From assembly GCA_015064425.1 (NCBI GenBank), contig SVSF01000115.1:1-5139 (forward strand): a stretch of DNA of 5,139 nucleotides, given 5' to 3'. This stretch comes from Oscillospiraceae bacterium (GTDB taxonomy: Bacteria; Bacillota_A; Clostridia; Oscillospirales; CAG-272). The notes beneath the pieces are model-generated. The model had not been told where the DNA came from and did no database searches. It was given only the letters and a program-made list of their open reading frames with translations. The translations under genes and the position numbers were made by a program. This document shows, in pieces, positions 1 through 5,139 of this stretch (within the stretch, counting starts at the first letter, position 1; every line of letters starts with the position of its first letter).

Positions 1-59
1 GACTCCGCTCGAAAAACGAAGTCAGTATATTGCTTAAAATTTAATTTTCACTACCATAG

Positions 60-85
60 AGCACTTTTTTGTGCTGTCTGCACAA
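60..85. other. Two overlapping small hairpins downstream of the regulator gene
   Basis: AGCAC and GTGCT at 60-64 and 71-75 form a perfect 5-bp stem around a T6 loop. TTGTGC and GCACAA at 69-74 and 80-85 form an alternative 6-bp stem with a 5-nt loop. They share the GTGC at 71-74, so they exclude each other. Neither is followed by a proper T-tract on either strand, so a terminator is not supported. The rest of 1-118 holds no recognisable gene. Confidence 0.3.
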
Positions 86-118
86 TTTGGGGCAGTTCAA
101 TACAAGGGCGGTACTTTT

Positions 119-916
119 TTAGCTTTTTTTTATGGATGACGGAGAAACCCCCACGATCTTCTTAAAGATGCGGGAAAAGTAGGCGGGGTCGCAGAATCCG
201 CATTCAAAGCAGACCTGCGCGACGGATGTTCCCTCCTTTAAGAGTGACACCGCTTTATCGCAACGGATGGAATTAAGGTAGCTTACAAAGCTCTGTCCCG
301 TTATTTGCTTGAATCTATGGGCGAAATAGTATTTGCTTAGGCCTGCCGCAGAGGCGGCGTCATCAAGACTTATCTGTTCCGAGAAATGATTGCGGATATA
401 TCTGAGAGCTTCCTTTACCGCATCAGAGGAACTGTCTGTATATGCCTCTCTCAGGCGGGAATGCTTTTCACAGAGATAGAGAAGGAAGCTTAATACCGCA
501 TGGCGTGTTCTTATTACTCTCATGCTGCCTTCGGTTCGGAAAGCCTCGCAGGCTTCTTTGTGTAGACGTGCGGCTTCGGGGTCGTCCGTGCATGGGGAAA
601 AATACAGAGAGTCGGGGTCTATTCCGTTTTCACGGCAAAATGAGATATTGACTATAAGACAGTCGTATACGGCTTCCGTATCCGTATATCCGTTATGGGG
701 CTCGCCTGTGTTGACGGTGACGACGGTTCCTTCGTTTAGGACACTGTGGTGGGCTCCTATATATGCCGTTCCCGAAATACCGCGCAAAAATTCTAAATGT
801 TCGTGCCAATGGAAATGTATGCTCATAGCGTGAGGGCGTCTCAATATATCTCTGTGGCACAAAAACGGAAGCAGAGGTTCTTTATAATGATGGCGTTCAT
901 ATTGGGAATCTGACAT
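119..916 (-). CDS. AraC-family transcriptional regulator with N-terminal cupin-like sensor domain
   Basis: This 265-residue protein has the usual AraC/XylS layout and length. Residues about 30-90 are cupin-like (IHFHWHEHLEFL, later GEPHNGY), as in AraC regulators that bind a small ligand, often a sugar. Residues about 165-265 carry the double helix-turn-helix: the first around ISLDDAASAAGLSKYYF (182-198), the second around SVAQVCFECGFCDPAYFSRI (231-250), ending GVSPSSIKK. The start is ATG at 916, chosen because AGGAGGAG lies 3 nt upstream (complement of 920-927). A good sigma70-type promoter lies upstream at 987-1015. The gene is divergent from the oxidoreductase/isomerase operon, which it most likely controls, probably as an activator because the operon lacks an obvious -35 box. 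The ligand is unknown. No clear terminator follows the stop codon. The family call is firm; the target is inferred from position. Confidence 0.93.
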   Translation of the reverse strand: MSDSQYERHHYKEPLLPFLCHRDILRRPHAMSIHFHWHEHLEFLRGISGTAYIGAHHSVLNEGTVVTVNTGEPHNGYTDTEAVYDCLIVNISFCRENGIDPDSLYFSPCTDDPEAARLHKEACEAFRTEGSMRVIRTRHAVLSFLLYLCEKHSRLREAYTDSSSDAVKEALRYIRNHFSEQISLDDAASAAGLSKYYFAHRFKQITGQSFVSYLNSIRCDKAVSLLKEGTSVAQVCFECGFCDPAYFSRIFKKIVGVSPSSIKKS

Positions 917-977
917 ATTCTCCTCCTAAAAAGGCAAGATAATCCAAATTATAAGCAAAATAAACGGTAGAAATTTT

Positions 978-1005
978 TCTAACTGTATTATATAATACAA
1001 TTAGA
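978..1005. promoter_or_regulatory. 28-bp near-perfect palindrome in the divergent spacer (candidate operator)
   Basis: The core TGTATTATATAATACA (984-999) is a perfect 16-bp palindrome. It extends on both sides with TCTAA (978-982) and TTAGA (1001-1005), giving 13 of 14 paired positions per arm; the only mismatch is C983 against A1000. The centre is between 991 and 992. It covers the -10 box of the regulator promoter and any -10 of the plus-strand operon. The seen fact is the symmetry. That it is a protein-binding operator, or simply back-to-back -10 elements, is inference. AraC proteins usually prefer direct repeats, so another regulator is possible. Confidence 0.6.
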
Positions 1006-1015
1006 CGAAAAGCAA
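987..1015 (-). promoter_or_regulatory. Sigma70/SigA-type promoter for the AraC-family regulator
   Basis: Read on the minus strand there is a TTGCTT -35 box (1015-1010), a 17-bp spacer and a perfect TATAAT -10 box (992-987). Transcription would start near 980, leaving a leader of about 60 nt before the ATG at 916. The -10 box lies inside the 978-1005 palindrome, so anything binding the palindrome would compete with RNA polymerase here. On the plus strand TATAAT (991-996) or TACAAT (996-1001) could serve the operon, but neither has a recognisable -35 box at 16-18 bp. That fits a promoter needing an activator. Confidence 0.6.
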
Positions 1016-1047
1016 GATTTTTCAATTTCGAAAGGAGAAAAGCAAAA

Positions 1048-1899
1048 ATGTATAAATTTCCAATAGGCGTTATAGTTGATTCCTTCCGTCTTCCCTTAAA
1101 CGAGGCTATAGCAGCGGCAGCTTCCATCGGAGCTCAGGGTCTCCAAATGTATGCAGTAAGCGGAGCAACCTCTCCTGAGGAGATGACGGCAGAAAAAAGA
1201 AAAGAACTCAAGAAATTTGTTGAGGGACACGGTCTCCATTTCTCGGCTCTTTGCGGAGATTTGGGAAGAGGATTCGGAAATCCCGATCTCAATCCTGCAC
1301 TTGTTGAAAAATCCAAGAGAATAGTTGATCTTGCACTTGATCTCGGAACCAATATCGTTACCACCCATATAGGTGTTGTTCCTGCTGACAGCGAGCATCC
1401 AAGATTTAAGATAATGGCAGAGGCTTGCCGCGAGCTTGCCGAATATGCAGACAGCGTAGGCGCTCATTTTGCAGTTGAAACCGGACCTGAAAAAGGGGAC
1501 GTGCTTAAGAGATTCCTTGACAGTCTGGGCTCAAGAGGAGTAGGCGTAAACCTTGATCCTGCAAACCTTGTAATGGTTGCGGGCGACGATCCCGTCGAGG
1601 CGGTACATCAGCTTCGTGACTATATCGTGCACACTCACGCTAAGGACGGTATAATGGTAAGCAAGAGCGACCCTGAAGAGATTTACGGCGTAAAACCTAT
1701 GCCCGCAGGCAAATGTCACGATGATTTTTATTGCGAGGTACCCCTCGGAGAAGGTTCTGTTGATTTTCCTGCGTATCTAAGAGCTCTTGAAGAGATCGGA
1801 TATAAGGGATGCCTTACCATTGAGCGTGAGGTAGGAGCAGATCCTGCAAAGGATATTGCCGATGCAGTAGTATTTTTAAAGAATACAATGGAGGCATAA
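1048..1899 (+). CDS. Sugar phosphate isomerase/epimerase-like TIM-barrel protein (AP endonuclease 2 / xylose isomerase-like fold), first of two
   Basis: This 283-residue cytoplasmic protein has the length and pattern of the xylose isomerase-like TIM-barrel superfamily, which holds epimerases, isomerases, dehydratases and lyases of sugars and cyclitols. The expected divalent-metal and active-site positions are visible: E144 (AVETGPE), D170 (VNLDPAN), H195/H197 with K199 and D200 (HTHAKD) and E259 (TIERE), plus H107 (TTHIG). Residues 231-240 ([10 protein letters not shown]) form the conserved GxG loop common in this family. All ligands are present, so an active enzyme is expected. The ATG at 1048 is preceded by AGGAG at 1033-1037, about 10 nt away. 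It is the first gene of the operon. Its last codons carry the GGAGG ribosome binding site of the next gene, so the two are translationally coupled. The exact reaction cannot be assigned. Confidence 0.9.
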   Translation: MYKFPIGVIVDSFRLPLNEAIAAAASIGAQGLQMYAVSGATSPEEMTAEKRKELKKFVEGHGLHFSALCGDLGRGFGNPDLNPALVEKSKRIVDLALDLGTNIVTTHIGVVPADSEHPRFKIMAEACRELAEYADSVGAHFAVETGPEKGDVLKRFLDSLGSRGVGVNLDPANLVMVAGDDPVEAVHQLRDYIVHTHAKDGIMVSKSDPEEIYGVKPMPAGKCHDDFYCEVPLGEGSVDFPAYLRALEEIGYKGCLTIEREVGADPAKDIADAVVFLKNTMEA

Positions 1900-1902
1900 T
1901 TT

Positions 1903-2967
1903 ATGGAAAAGATCAAGGTAGGTATAATCGGTGTGGGCGGTATCGCCCAGACTCATATTGCGGCTTACCGCAATAATCCCAACGTAGAACTTTATGCATT
2001 TTGTGATATCGACCCCGTCCGTCTTGAACAGCAGGGAAAGGAACACGGAATTGAAAGACTTTACACAGACGTAAACGATATGATGGCGGCTCTTCCAGAG
2101 CTTGATGCTGTAAGCGTGTGCACCTGGAACTGCGCTCACGCAGCTTGTACCATTGCGGCCCTCAATGCAGGCAAGAACGTGCTTTGCGAGAAGCCTATGG
2201 CAATGAACGCCGAAGAGGCGACCCAAATGATGGAAGCGGCTGAAAAGAGCGGAAAGCTCCTTATGATAGGCTTTGTACGCCGTTTCGGAAACGATATGAA
2301 GATACTTAAGGAATTCATTGATACGGATTATTTTGGAGAGCTTTACTACTCAAAGGTAACTTATATGCGCCGTAACGGTAACCCGGGCGGTTGGTTCGGA
2401 GATAAGGCGAGATCCGGCGGCGGACCCCTTATCGACCTTGGCGTACACGTTATCGACTTTGCGCGTTATGCAATGGGCAATCCCAAGCCCGTATCCGTAT
2501 ATGCGGCAACGTATAACAAGCTTGGCAACAGATCTGACGTTAAGACGGGCGCAGGCTACAAGTCCGTCGGTGCTACCGACAACGACACCTGTGATGTAGA
2601 GGATCTTGCGGTAGCTCTCATACGCTTCGACAATGGCGCGACCCTCAATCTTGAAACATCCTTCAGCATCAATATGAAGGAAAGTGACAGAGGTACTATG
2701 GAGTTCTACGGAACCAAGGGTGGAGCTAAAATAAATCCCGAGCTTGAGCTCACAAGCGTGCAGAACGGTTATATGGTAAATACATCTATTGCGGCAAAGA
2801 CTGCCCTTTCCTTTGACGGTCTTTTCCAGAACGAAATAAACCATTACATTGATTGCGTTATGGGTAAGTGTGAGTGTATCGCTCCTGCAGAGGATGGATA
2901 TCAGCTTATGCGTATTCTTACGGCGGCTTATAAGTCGGCAGAGACCGGACATGAGGTAGTGCTATGA
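1903..2967 (+). CDS. Gfo/Idh/MocA-family NAD(P)-dependent oxidoreductase
   Basis: This 354-residue protein is typical of the family, whose members oxidise or reduce sugars, inositols and glycosides. The N-terminal Rossmann fold begins KVGIIGVGGIAQTHI (residues 5-19). D35 at the end of strand 2 (FCDID) suggests NAD preference over NADP. The family signature EKP is at 96-98, with K97 the presumed catalytic lysine. The C-terminal alpha/beta domain carries GGGPLIDLGVHVIDFARY (172-189), which supplies D178 and H182, the usual substrate-side residues. Nothing is missing or truncated. The start lies 3 bp after the stop of the upstream isomerase-like gene, with GGAGG at 1890-1894 lying 8 nt before the ATG. 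The stop overlaps the next start by 4 bp (ATGA). Inositol 2-dehydrogenase and glucose-fructose oxidoreductase belong to the same fold, but no closer assignment is justified. Confidence 0.95.
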   Translation: MEKIKVGIIGVGGIAQTHIAAYRNNPNVELYAFCDIDPVRLEQQGKEHGIERLYTDVNDMMAALPELDAVSVCTWNCAHAACTIAALNAGKNVLCEKPMAMNAEEATQMMEAAEKSGKLLMIGFVRRFGNDMKILKEFIDTDYFGELYYSKVTYMRRNGNPGGWFGDKARSGGGPLIDLGVHVIDFARYAMGNPKPVSVYAATYNKLGNRSDVKTGAGYKSVGATDNDTCDVEDLAVALIRFDNGATLNLETSFSINMKESDRGTMEFYGTKGGAKINPELELTSVQNGYMVNTSIAAKTALSFDGLFQNEINHYIDCVMGKCECIAPAEDGYQLMRILTAAYKSAETGHEVVL

Positions 2968-3830
2968 GGTTTGCAGTAAGTTCCTATTCTTTCTCTCAGG
3001 CTATTCGAAGCGGAAATATGACTCAGGCGGATTGCGTTGAAAAAGCCAAGGAAATGGGCTTTGAGGGTGTTGAATTTACTGATCTTGCAGGCGGAAGCCT
3101 TGAAGAGCAGAAAAAATATGCATTTGAGATAAAGGAGCGTGCATCAAAGGCGGGTATTGAGGTAGTTGCATATACTATCGGTGCAAATCTTTACAGCGGA
3201 TCTCCCGAGAAGGACAAGGTTGAGGTAGAGAGATTGAAAGCTCAGGTAGATGTCGCGGCAGCTCTCGGAGTATCTGTAATGAGGCACGATGCTTGCTGGA
3301 ATCTTACGGGCATCGGCGCAGGCAGAAGCTTTGACGGAATGTTACCCACCATAGCTGAAAATGCCCGCAAGATAAGCGAATATGCCATGACTAAGGGTAT
3401 TCGTACCTGTACGGAAAACCACGGCTTCTTAGCTCAGGACAGCGACCGTATGGAACGTCTTTTCAACGCGGTCGGACACGAAAACTACGGACTTCTTGTT
3501 GACATTGGGAATTTTTCCTGCGTGGATGAGGATAATGCATCTGCAGTGTCTCGCGTAGCACCGTATGCCTTTCACGTTCATGCAAAGGATATGCTGCTTT
3601 TGCCGGAAGGAGTAAAGGATCTTCCTTGTACTATACAGACAAGAGGCTGCAGATATATTCAATGTACGTGGATAGGCAACGGAAGCGTAGTTACCAAACG
3701 TTGCCTTGCTATTCTTAAGAAAGCTGGATATGACGGATGGGTCAGCGTTGAATACGAAGGGGCAGAGGACTGCTTCTACGGTATTGCAAAAGGTCTTGAA
3801 AATCTGAAAAAATATGTTTTGGAAATATAA
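2964..3830 (+). CDS. Sugar phosphate isomerase/epimerase-like TIM-barrel protein, second of two
   Basis: This 288-residue protein is another xylose isomerase-like TIM barrel, clearly different in sequence from the one at the head of the operon and so not a recent tandem copy. Likely metal and active-site residues are E151 (CTENHG), D180 (LLVDIGNF), H204/H206 with K208 and D209 (FHVHAKD) and E263 (SVEYEG). Residues 228-240 (GCRYIQCTWIGNG) correspond to the loop before the last barrel strands that many family members carry. The ATG overlaps the stop of the oxidoreductase gene as ATGA. The AGGT-type ribosome binding site (TGAGGT, 2952-2957) lies inside that gene, so expression is tightly coupled. 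A strong palindromic terminator starts 4 nt after the stop. Two distinct barrels around one oxidoreductase suggest consecutive steps before and after oxidation. The substrate is unknown. Confidence 0.9.
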   Translation: MRFAVSSYSFSQAIRSGNMTQADCVEKAKEMGFEGVEFTDLAGGSLEEQKKYAFEIKERASKAGIEVVAYTIGANLYSGSPEKDKVEVERLKAQVDVAAALGVSVMRHDACWNLTGIGAGRSFDGMLPTIAENARKISEYAMTKGIRTCTENHGFLAQDSDRMERLFNAVGHENYGLLVDIGNFSCVDEDNASAVSRVAPYAFHVHAKDMLLLPEGVKDLPCTIQTRGCRYIQCTWIGNGSVVTKRCLAILKKAGYDGWVSVEYEGAEDCFYGIAKGLENLKKYVLEI

Positions 3831-3834
3831 AAAG

Positions 3835-3864
3835 AACTTCCTTGCCGAATTCGGCAAGGAAGTT
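3835..3864. terminator. Bidirectional intrinsic terminator, perfect 30-bp palindrome
   Basis: AACTTCCTTGCCGAA (3835-3849) is followed directly by its exact reverse complement (3850-3864). The hairpin has up to 13 bp and a 4-nt loop. It is flanked by T5 (3863-3867) on the plus strand and by the complement of the A-run at 3831-3833 on the minus strand. It begins 4 nt after the operon stop codon and ends 14 nt before the stop codon of the convergent HAD gene, so it probably serves both. Confidence 0.9.
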
Positions 3865-3878
3865 TTTATGTATATGCT

Positions 3879-4558
3879 CTATTTTAATATGGCGGGAATA
3901 TTTTTAAGCTCTTCAAAATAAAAGTCGGCTTCGCTGTTTTTGCAAAGGTGCACCGCGACGGTTATAAGTCCCGCATTTTTTCCGCCAAGTATGTCTGCGG
4001 TGGGATTATCGCCGATCATATATAAAACGTCGGGGTTTCCGCAGAGCTGTTTTGCGTAATTATAAAATTCCGCCCTTGGTTTATCGTATCCAACGTGGGA
4101 TGAAACGGCATAATCCGTCAGATACGGCTCTATTCCAAGCAATTTAACATTATTTACGATTTCGGGATAATTGTTTGTGGCAAGATAGTTTTATATCCGA
4201 AAAAGCTGCATTTCTTCAGAGTTTCAAGGGTGTTGTCGTAAAGACTGTAGTTTTCTACGTCTGTTAGGATCTTTCTGAATCGGGTATGGATATTTTCAAA
4301 CGCCGTACGCTCAATACCCGCTTCGGCACAAAATGAATCGATTTTACGAAAGAAATCTACCCACCATTCTTCACCTGTTCTGTCAGGGTATGTAATATCC
4401 GGGGCCTTCCAGGAATACGCGTTTTCCAAGAAATCATAGGCAGTTTGGCGGTCCACATAATGCCCGCATTCGGCGATAGCGTCGTATAATGCCGTAGAAA
4501 AAGATTTGTTTGGATAGGAAAGGGTTCCGTCAAAATCCCATAAGATAGCTTTATTCAT
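3879..4558 (-). pseudogene. HAD-superfamily hydrolase (phosphatase-like), split by a one-base frameshift at motif II
   Basis: Restoring one base near 4178-4183 gives a continuous protein of about 226 residues, the normal size for this family. Motif I is DFDGT (D8, D10). Motif II is ATNN, with T128 supplied only after the shift is repaired. Motif III is K160 (GYDKPRAEFY). Motif IV is GDNPTAD with D184 and D189, followed by ILGGKNAG. The helical cap lies roughly at 15-100. As read, the upstream frame leaves the family pattern after KTIL and stops a few codons later, while the C-terminal half (from about 4180 down to 3879) continues perfectly in another frame. ATG at 4558 was chosen because DFDGT then sits at the usual 8-12; a further-upstream TTG at 4615 only adds unrelated residues. 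The ribosome binding site is weak (GGTG). All other motifs are intact, so this is a very recent mutation or a sequence error. The substrate is unknown. Confidence 0.82.
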
Positions 4559-4593
4559 ATATTCACCGTCTTTCTTATTTAACATAAATTGTA

Positions 4594-4692
4594 AATGAAG
4601 CATTTTGTTGCGCAAATATTAAGCGAAGCGCATTTTCATACTGTGAAGCTGAGCTTCATTGAAAAAAGCACTTGATATTGCAAGAGCTTTTT
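4594..4692. repeat. Hairpin-rich intergenic element upstream of the HAD gene
   Basis: Several nested inverted repeats lie in about 100 bp. AATGAAGC (4594-4601) and its exact complement GCTTCATT (4653-4660) form the outer arms. GCGC occurs at 4610-4613 and 4628-4631. TGAAGCT-G-AGCTTCA (4644-4658) is a perfect palindrome around one base. The element ends in an 11-bp hairpin with one A-A mismatch (4663-4673/4682-4692 with its flanks), AAAAAGC to GCTTTTT, which could act as a terminator on either strand. The layout of short atgaag units between hairpins resembles dispersed extragenic elements I associate with gut clostridia; that link is from memory. No coding potential is seen. It lies just upstream of the HAD start codon, so it may sit in that gene's leader or promoter. 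Confidence 0.45.
4663..4692. terminator. Possible bidirectional terminator hairpin
   Basis: AAAAAGC (4663-4669) pairs with GCTTTTT (4686-4692), and CTTG (4671-4674) pairs with CAAG (4681-4684). They are separated by one A-A mismatch (4670/4685), with a 6-nt loop. The stem-terminal A/T runs give a U-tract in either direction. On the minus strand it would stop read-through from the tRNA side before the HAD gene. Confidence 0.5.
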
Positions 4693-4982
4693 GGTTGTTA
4701 CGAACTATTTAGATGTCATCAATTATTAACGTTTTATGATCGTAATCAAAATTACACCGCTTTAGAAATTCCCTTGCCATCAACGTATTATCGACCTGAT
4801 TGAGATGAATTCTATTCTAAGCTAAACACGAGGAGTAGTGAATTTTACGGTATTCATAATCCGTTTTCTATAAATAAAAAGGCAAAGACGTATAAAATAT
4901 TTATTCAATATTCATTAATACTTATTACTTTCCAAAAATCCTCATATCTAAGAGAAAAGTGAAGAGGTAATAGTGAAAAAGT
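4693..4982. other. AT-rich spacer without a convincing gene
   Basis: About 290 bp between the hairpin element and the tRNA terminator. One minus-strand stretch (4816-4709, 35 codons and a stop) is open and reads plausibly protein-like (ending NFDYDHKTLIIDDI). Its only ATG (4780) has no ribosome binding site, and I recognise no family. It could be a decayed gene tail or chance. A short plus-strand frame at 4838-4873 is too small and badly spaced from its GAGGAG to support. A near-copy of the tRNA-Tyr 3' flank lies inverted at 4932-4954. Confidence 0.5.
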
Positions 4983-5014
4983 AAAAATCCCCGCTCTTAT
5001 GAACGAGGATTTTT
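4983..5014 (-). terminator. Intrinsic terminator of the tRNA operon
   Basis: Directly after the CCA end of tRNA-Tyr the minus-strand RNA can form a 13-bp stem (5013-5001 with 4996-4984) with an AUAA loop (5000-4997), followed by U-runs interrupted by AC. Two positions (4991/5006 and 4994/5003) are G-U pairs in minus-strand RNA but would be C-A mismatches in plus-strand RNA, which supports the assigned strand. The final A of CCA (5014) can also extend the stem. Confidence 0.85.
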
Positions 5015-5098
5015 GGTGGGGGATGGTGGATTCGGACCACCGAAGTCAGTGACAACAGATTTACAGTCTGCCCCCTTTGGCCGCTCGGGAAATCCCCC
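5014..5098 (-). tRNA. tRNA-Tyr (anticodon GUA)
   Basis: The 85-nt gene includes an encoded CCA. The acceptor stem is GGGGGAT (5098-5092) against ATCCCCC (5024-5018) with discriminator A5017. The anticodon arm is GCAGA-CTGTAAA-TCTGT with anticodon GTA at 5064-5062. A long class II variable arm of the bacterial Tyr type precedes the T-stem GGTGG/CCACC (5041-5037/5029-5025). The T-loop reads TCCGAAT, not TTCGAAT: position 55, nearly always U and modified to pseudouridine, is C here (5035). Everything else looks functional. The 5' end touches the CCA of the upstream tRNA with no spacer, so the two are processed from one transcript. Confidence 0.95.
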
Positions 5099-5139
5099 TG
5101 GAGCTGGTGATCGGAGTCGAACCAACAACCTGCTGATTA
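5099..5139 (-). tRNA. 3' part of a tRNA, probably tRNA-Thr, cut by the window edge
   Basis: Visible are an encoded CCA (5101-5099), discriminator T5102, acceptor 3' strand CACCAGC (5109-5103), T-arm with a normal TTCGACT loop (5121-5115), a 5-nt variable loop and the 3' anticodon stem TCAGC (5136-5132) preceded by AA. The last visible base, T5139, falls at anticodon position 36, so the codons read begin with A. The implied G1-C72 and C2-G71 pairs match threonine identity, and Thr-Tyr is a common bacterial tRNA order. Asn, Lys, Ile, Met or Arg cannot be excluded because positions 34-35 are outside the window. Confidence 0.7.

Noticed and set aside
2..37. Possible last 11 codons of an upstream plus-strand gene (TPLEKRSQYIA, TAA at 35-37)
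   Set aside because: Too short to support; other frames through the edge are also open.
897..1127. 76-codon minus-strand frame across the divergent promoter region
   Set aside because: It spans both promoters and overlaps both real starts; its sequence is low-information.
1096..1467. 123-codon antisense open frame over the first isomerase-like gene
   Set aside because: The sense strand encodes a full TIM-barrel protein with all ligands; the antisense product looks like noise.
2350..2952. 200-codon open frame antisense to the oxidoreductase gene
   Set aside because: It is the mirror of a gene with complete family motifs; the translation has no recognisable domain and no ribosome binding site was noticed.
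3429..3857. 142-codon antisense open frame at the end of the second isomerase-like gene
   Set aside because: It runs through the terminator palindrome and opposes a well-supported gene.
4559..4615. Extended start (TTG at 4615) for the HAD gene
   Set aside because: The extra residues are not family-like; ATG at 4558 places DFDGT at the normal distance from the N-terminus.
4838..4873. Small plus-strand frame starting GTG after GAGGAG
   Set aside because: Eleven codons only, with the ribosome binding site too close to the GTG.
1..5139. CRISPR array, riboswitch or complete insertion sequence
   Set aside because: No regularly spaced repeats, no aptamer-like leader and no transposase were seen on either strand.

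Overview
The window looks like chromosome from a gut-type clostridium (Firmicutes, probably Oscillospiraceae/Ruminococcaceae or a relative). This is inferred from strong AGGAGG-type ribosome binding sites, AT-rich intergenic DNA around moderate-GC genes, tRNA genes that encode their CCA ends, and intergenic hairpin sequence of a style common in that group. The taxonomy rests on style, not on a marker gene.

Left part (1-3870): a self-contained catabolic-type cassette. An AraC-family regulator (119-916, minus) is transcribed divergently from a tight three-gene operon (1048-3830, plus). The operon encodes a TIM-barrel sugar isomerase/epimerase-like protein, a Gfo/Idh/MocA NAD(P)-dependent oxidoreductase, and a second, different TIM-barrel protein. 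Spacing is 3 bp and then a 4-bp overlap, so the genes are almost certainly co-transcribed and translationally coupled. The divergent spacer holds a 28-bp palindrome with one mismatched pair, centred on the -10 region of the regulator promoter. The likely joint job is to oxidise and rearrange (or eliminate from) a sugar, sugar acid, cyclitol or glycoside in the cytoplasm; the substrate cannot be read from sequence. No transporter, kinase or glycosidase lies in the window. A perfect 30-bp palindrome (3835-3864) closes the operon and also terminates the convergent gene.

Middle (3879-4558, minus): a HAD-superfamily phosphatase-like gene with all four motifs recognisable, but split by a one-base frameshift exactly at motif II. 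It is either a young pseudogene or carries a sequencing error.

Right part (4559-5139): a folded, hairpin-rich element (4594-4692), then an AT-rich spacer of about 290 bp with no convincing gene apart from a doubtful 35-codon open stretch. After that come two minus-strand tRNA genes joined with no gap: tRNA-Tyr(GUA), complete and followed by a good terminator, and the 3' half of a tRNA that is probably Thr. The tRNA-Tyr has C at the normally invariant U55. A 23-bp near-copy of its CCA/terminator junction sits inverted about 60 bp further on.
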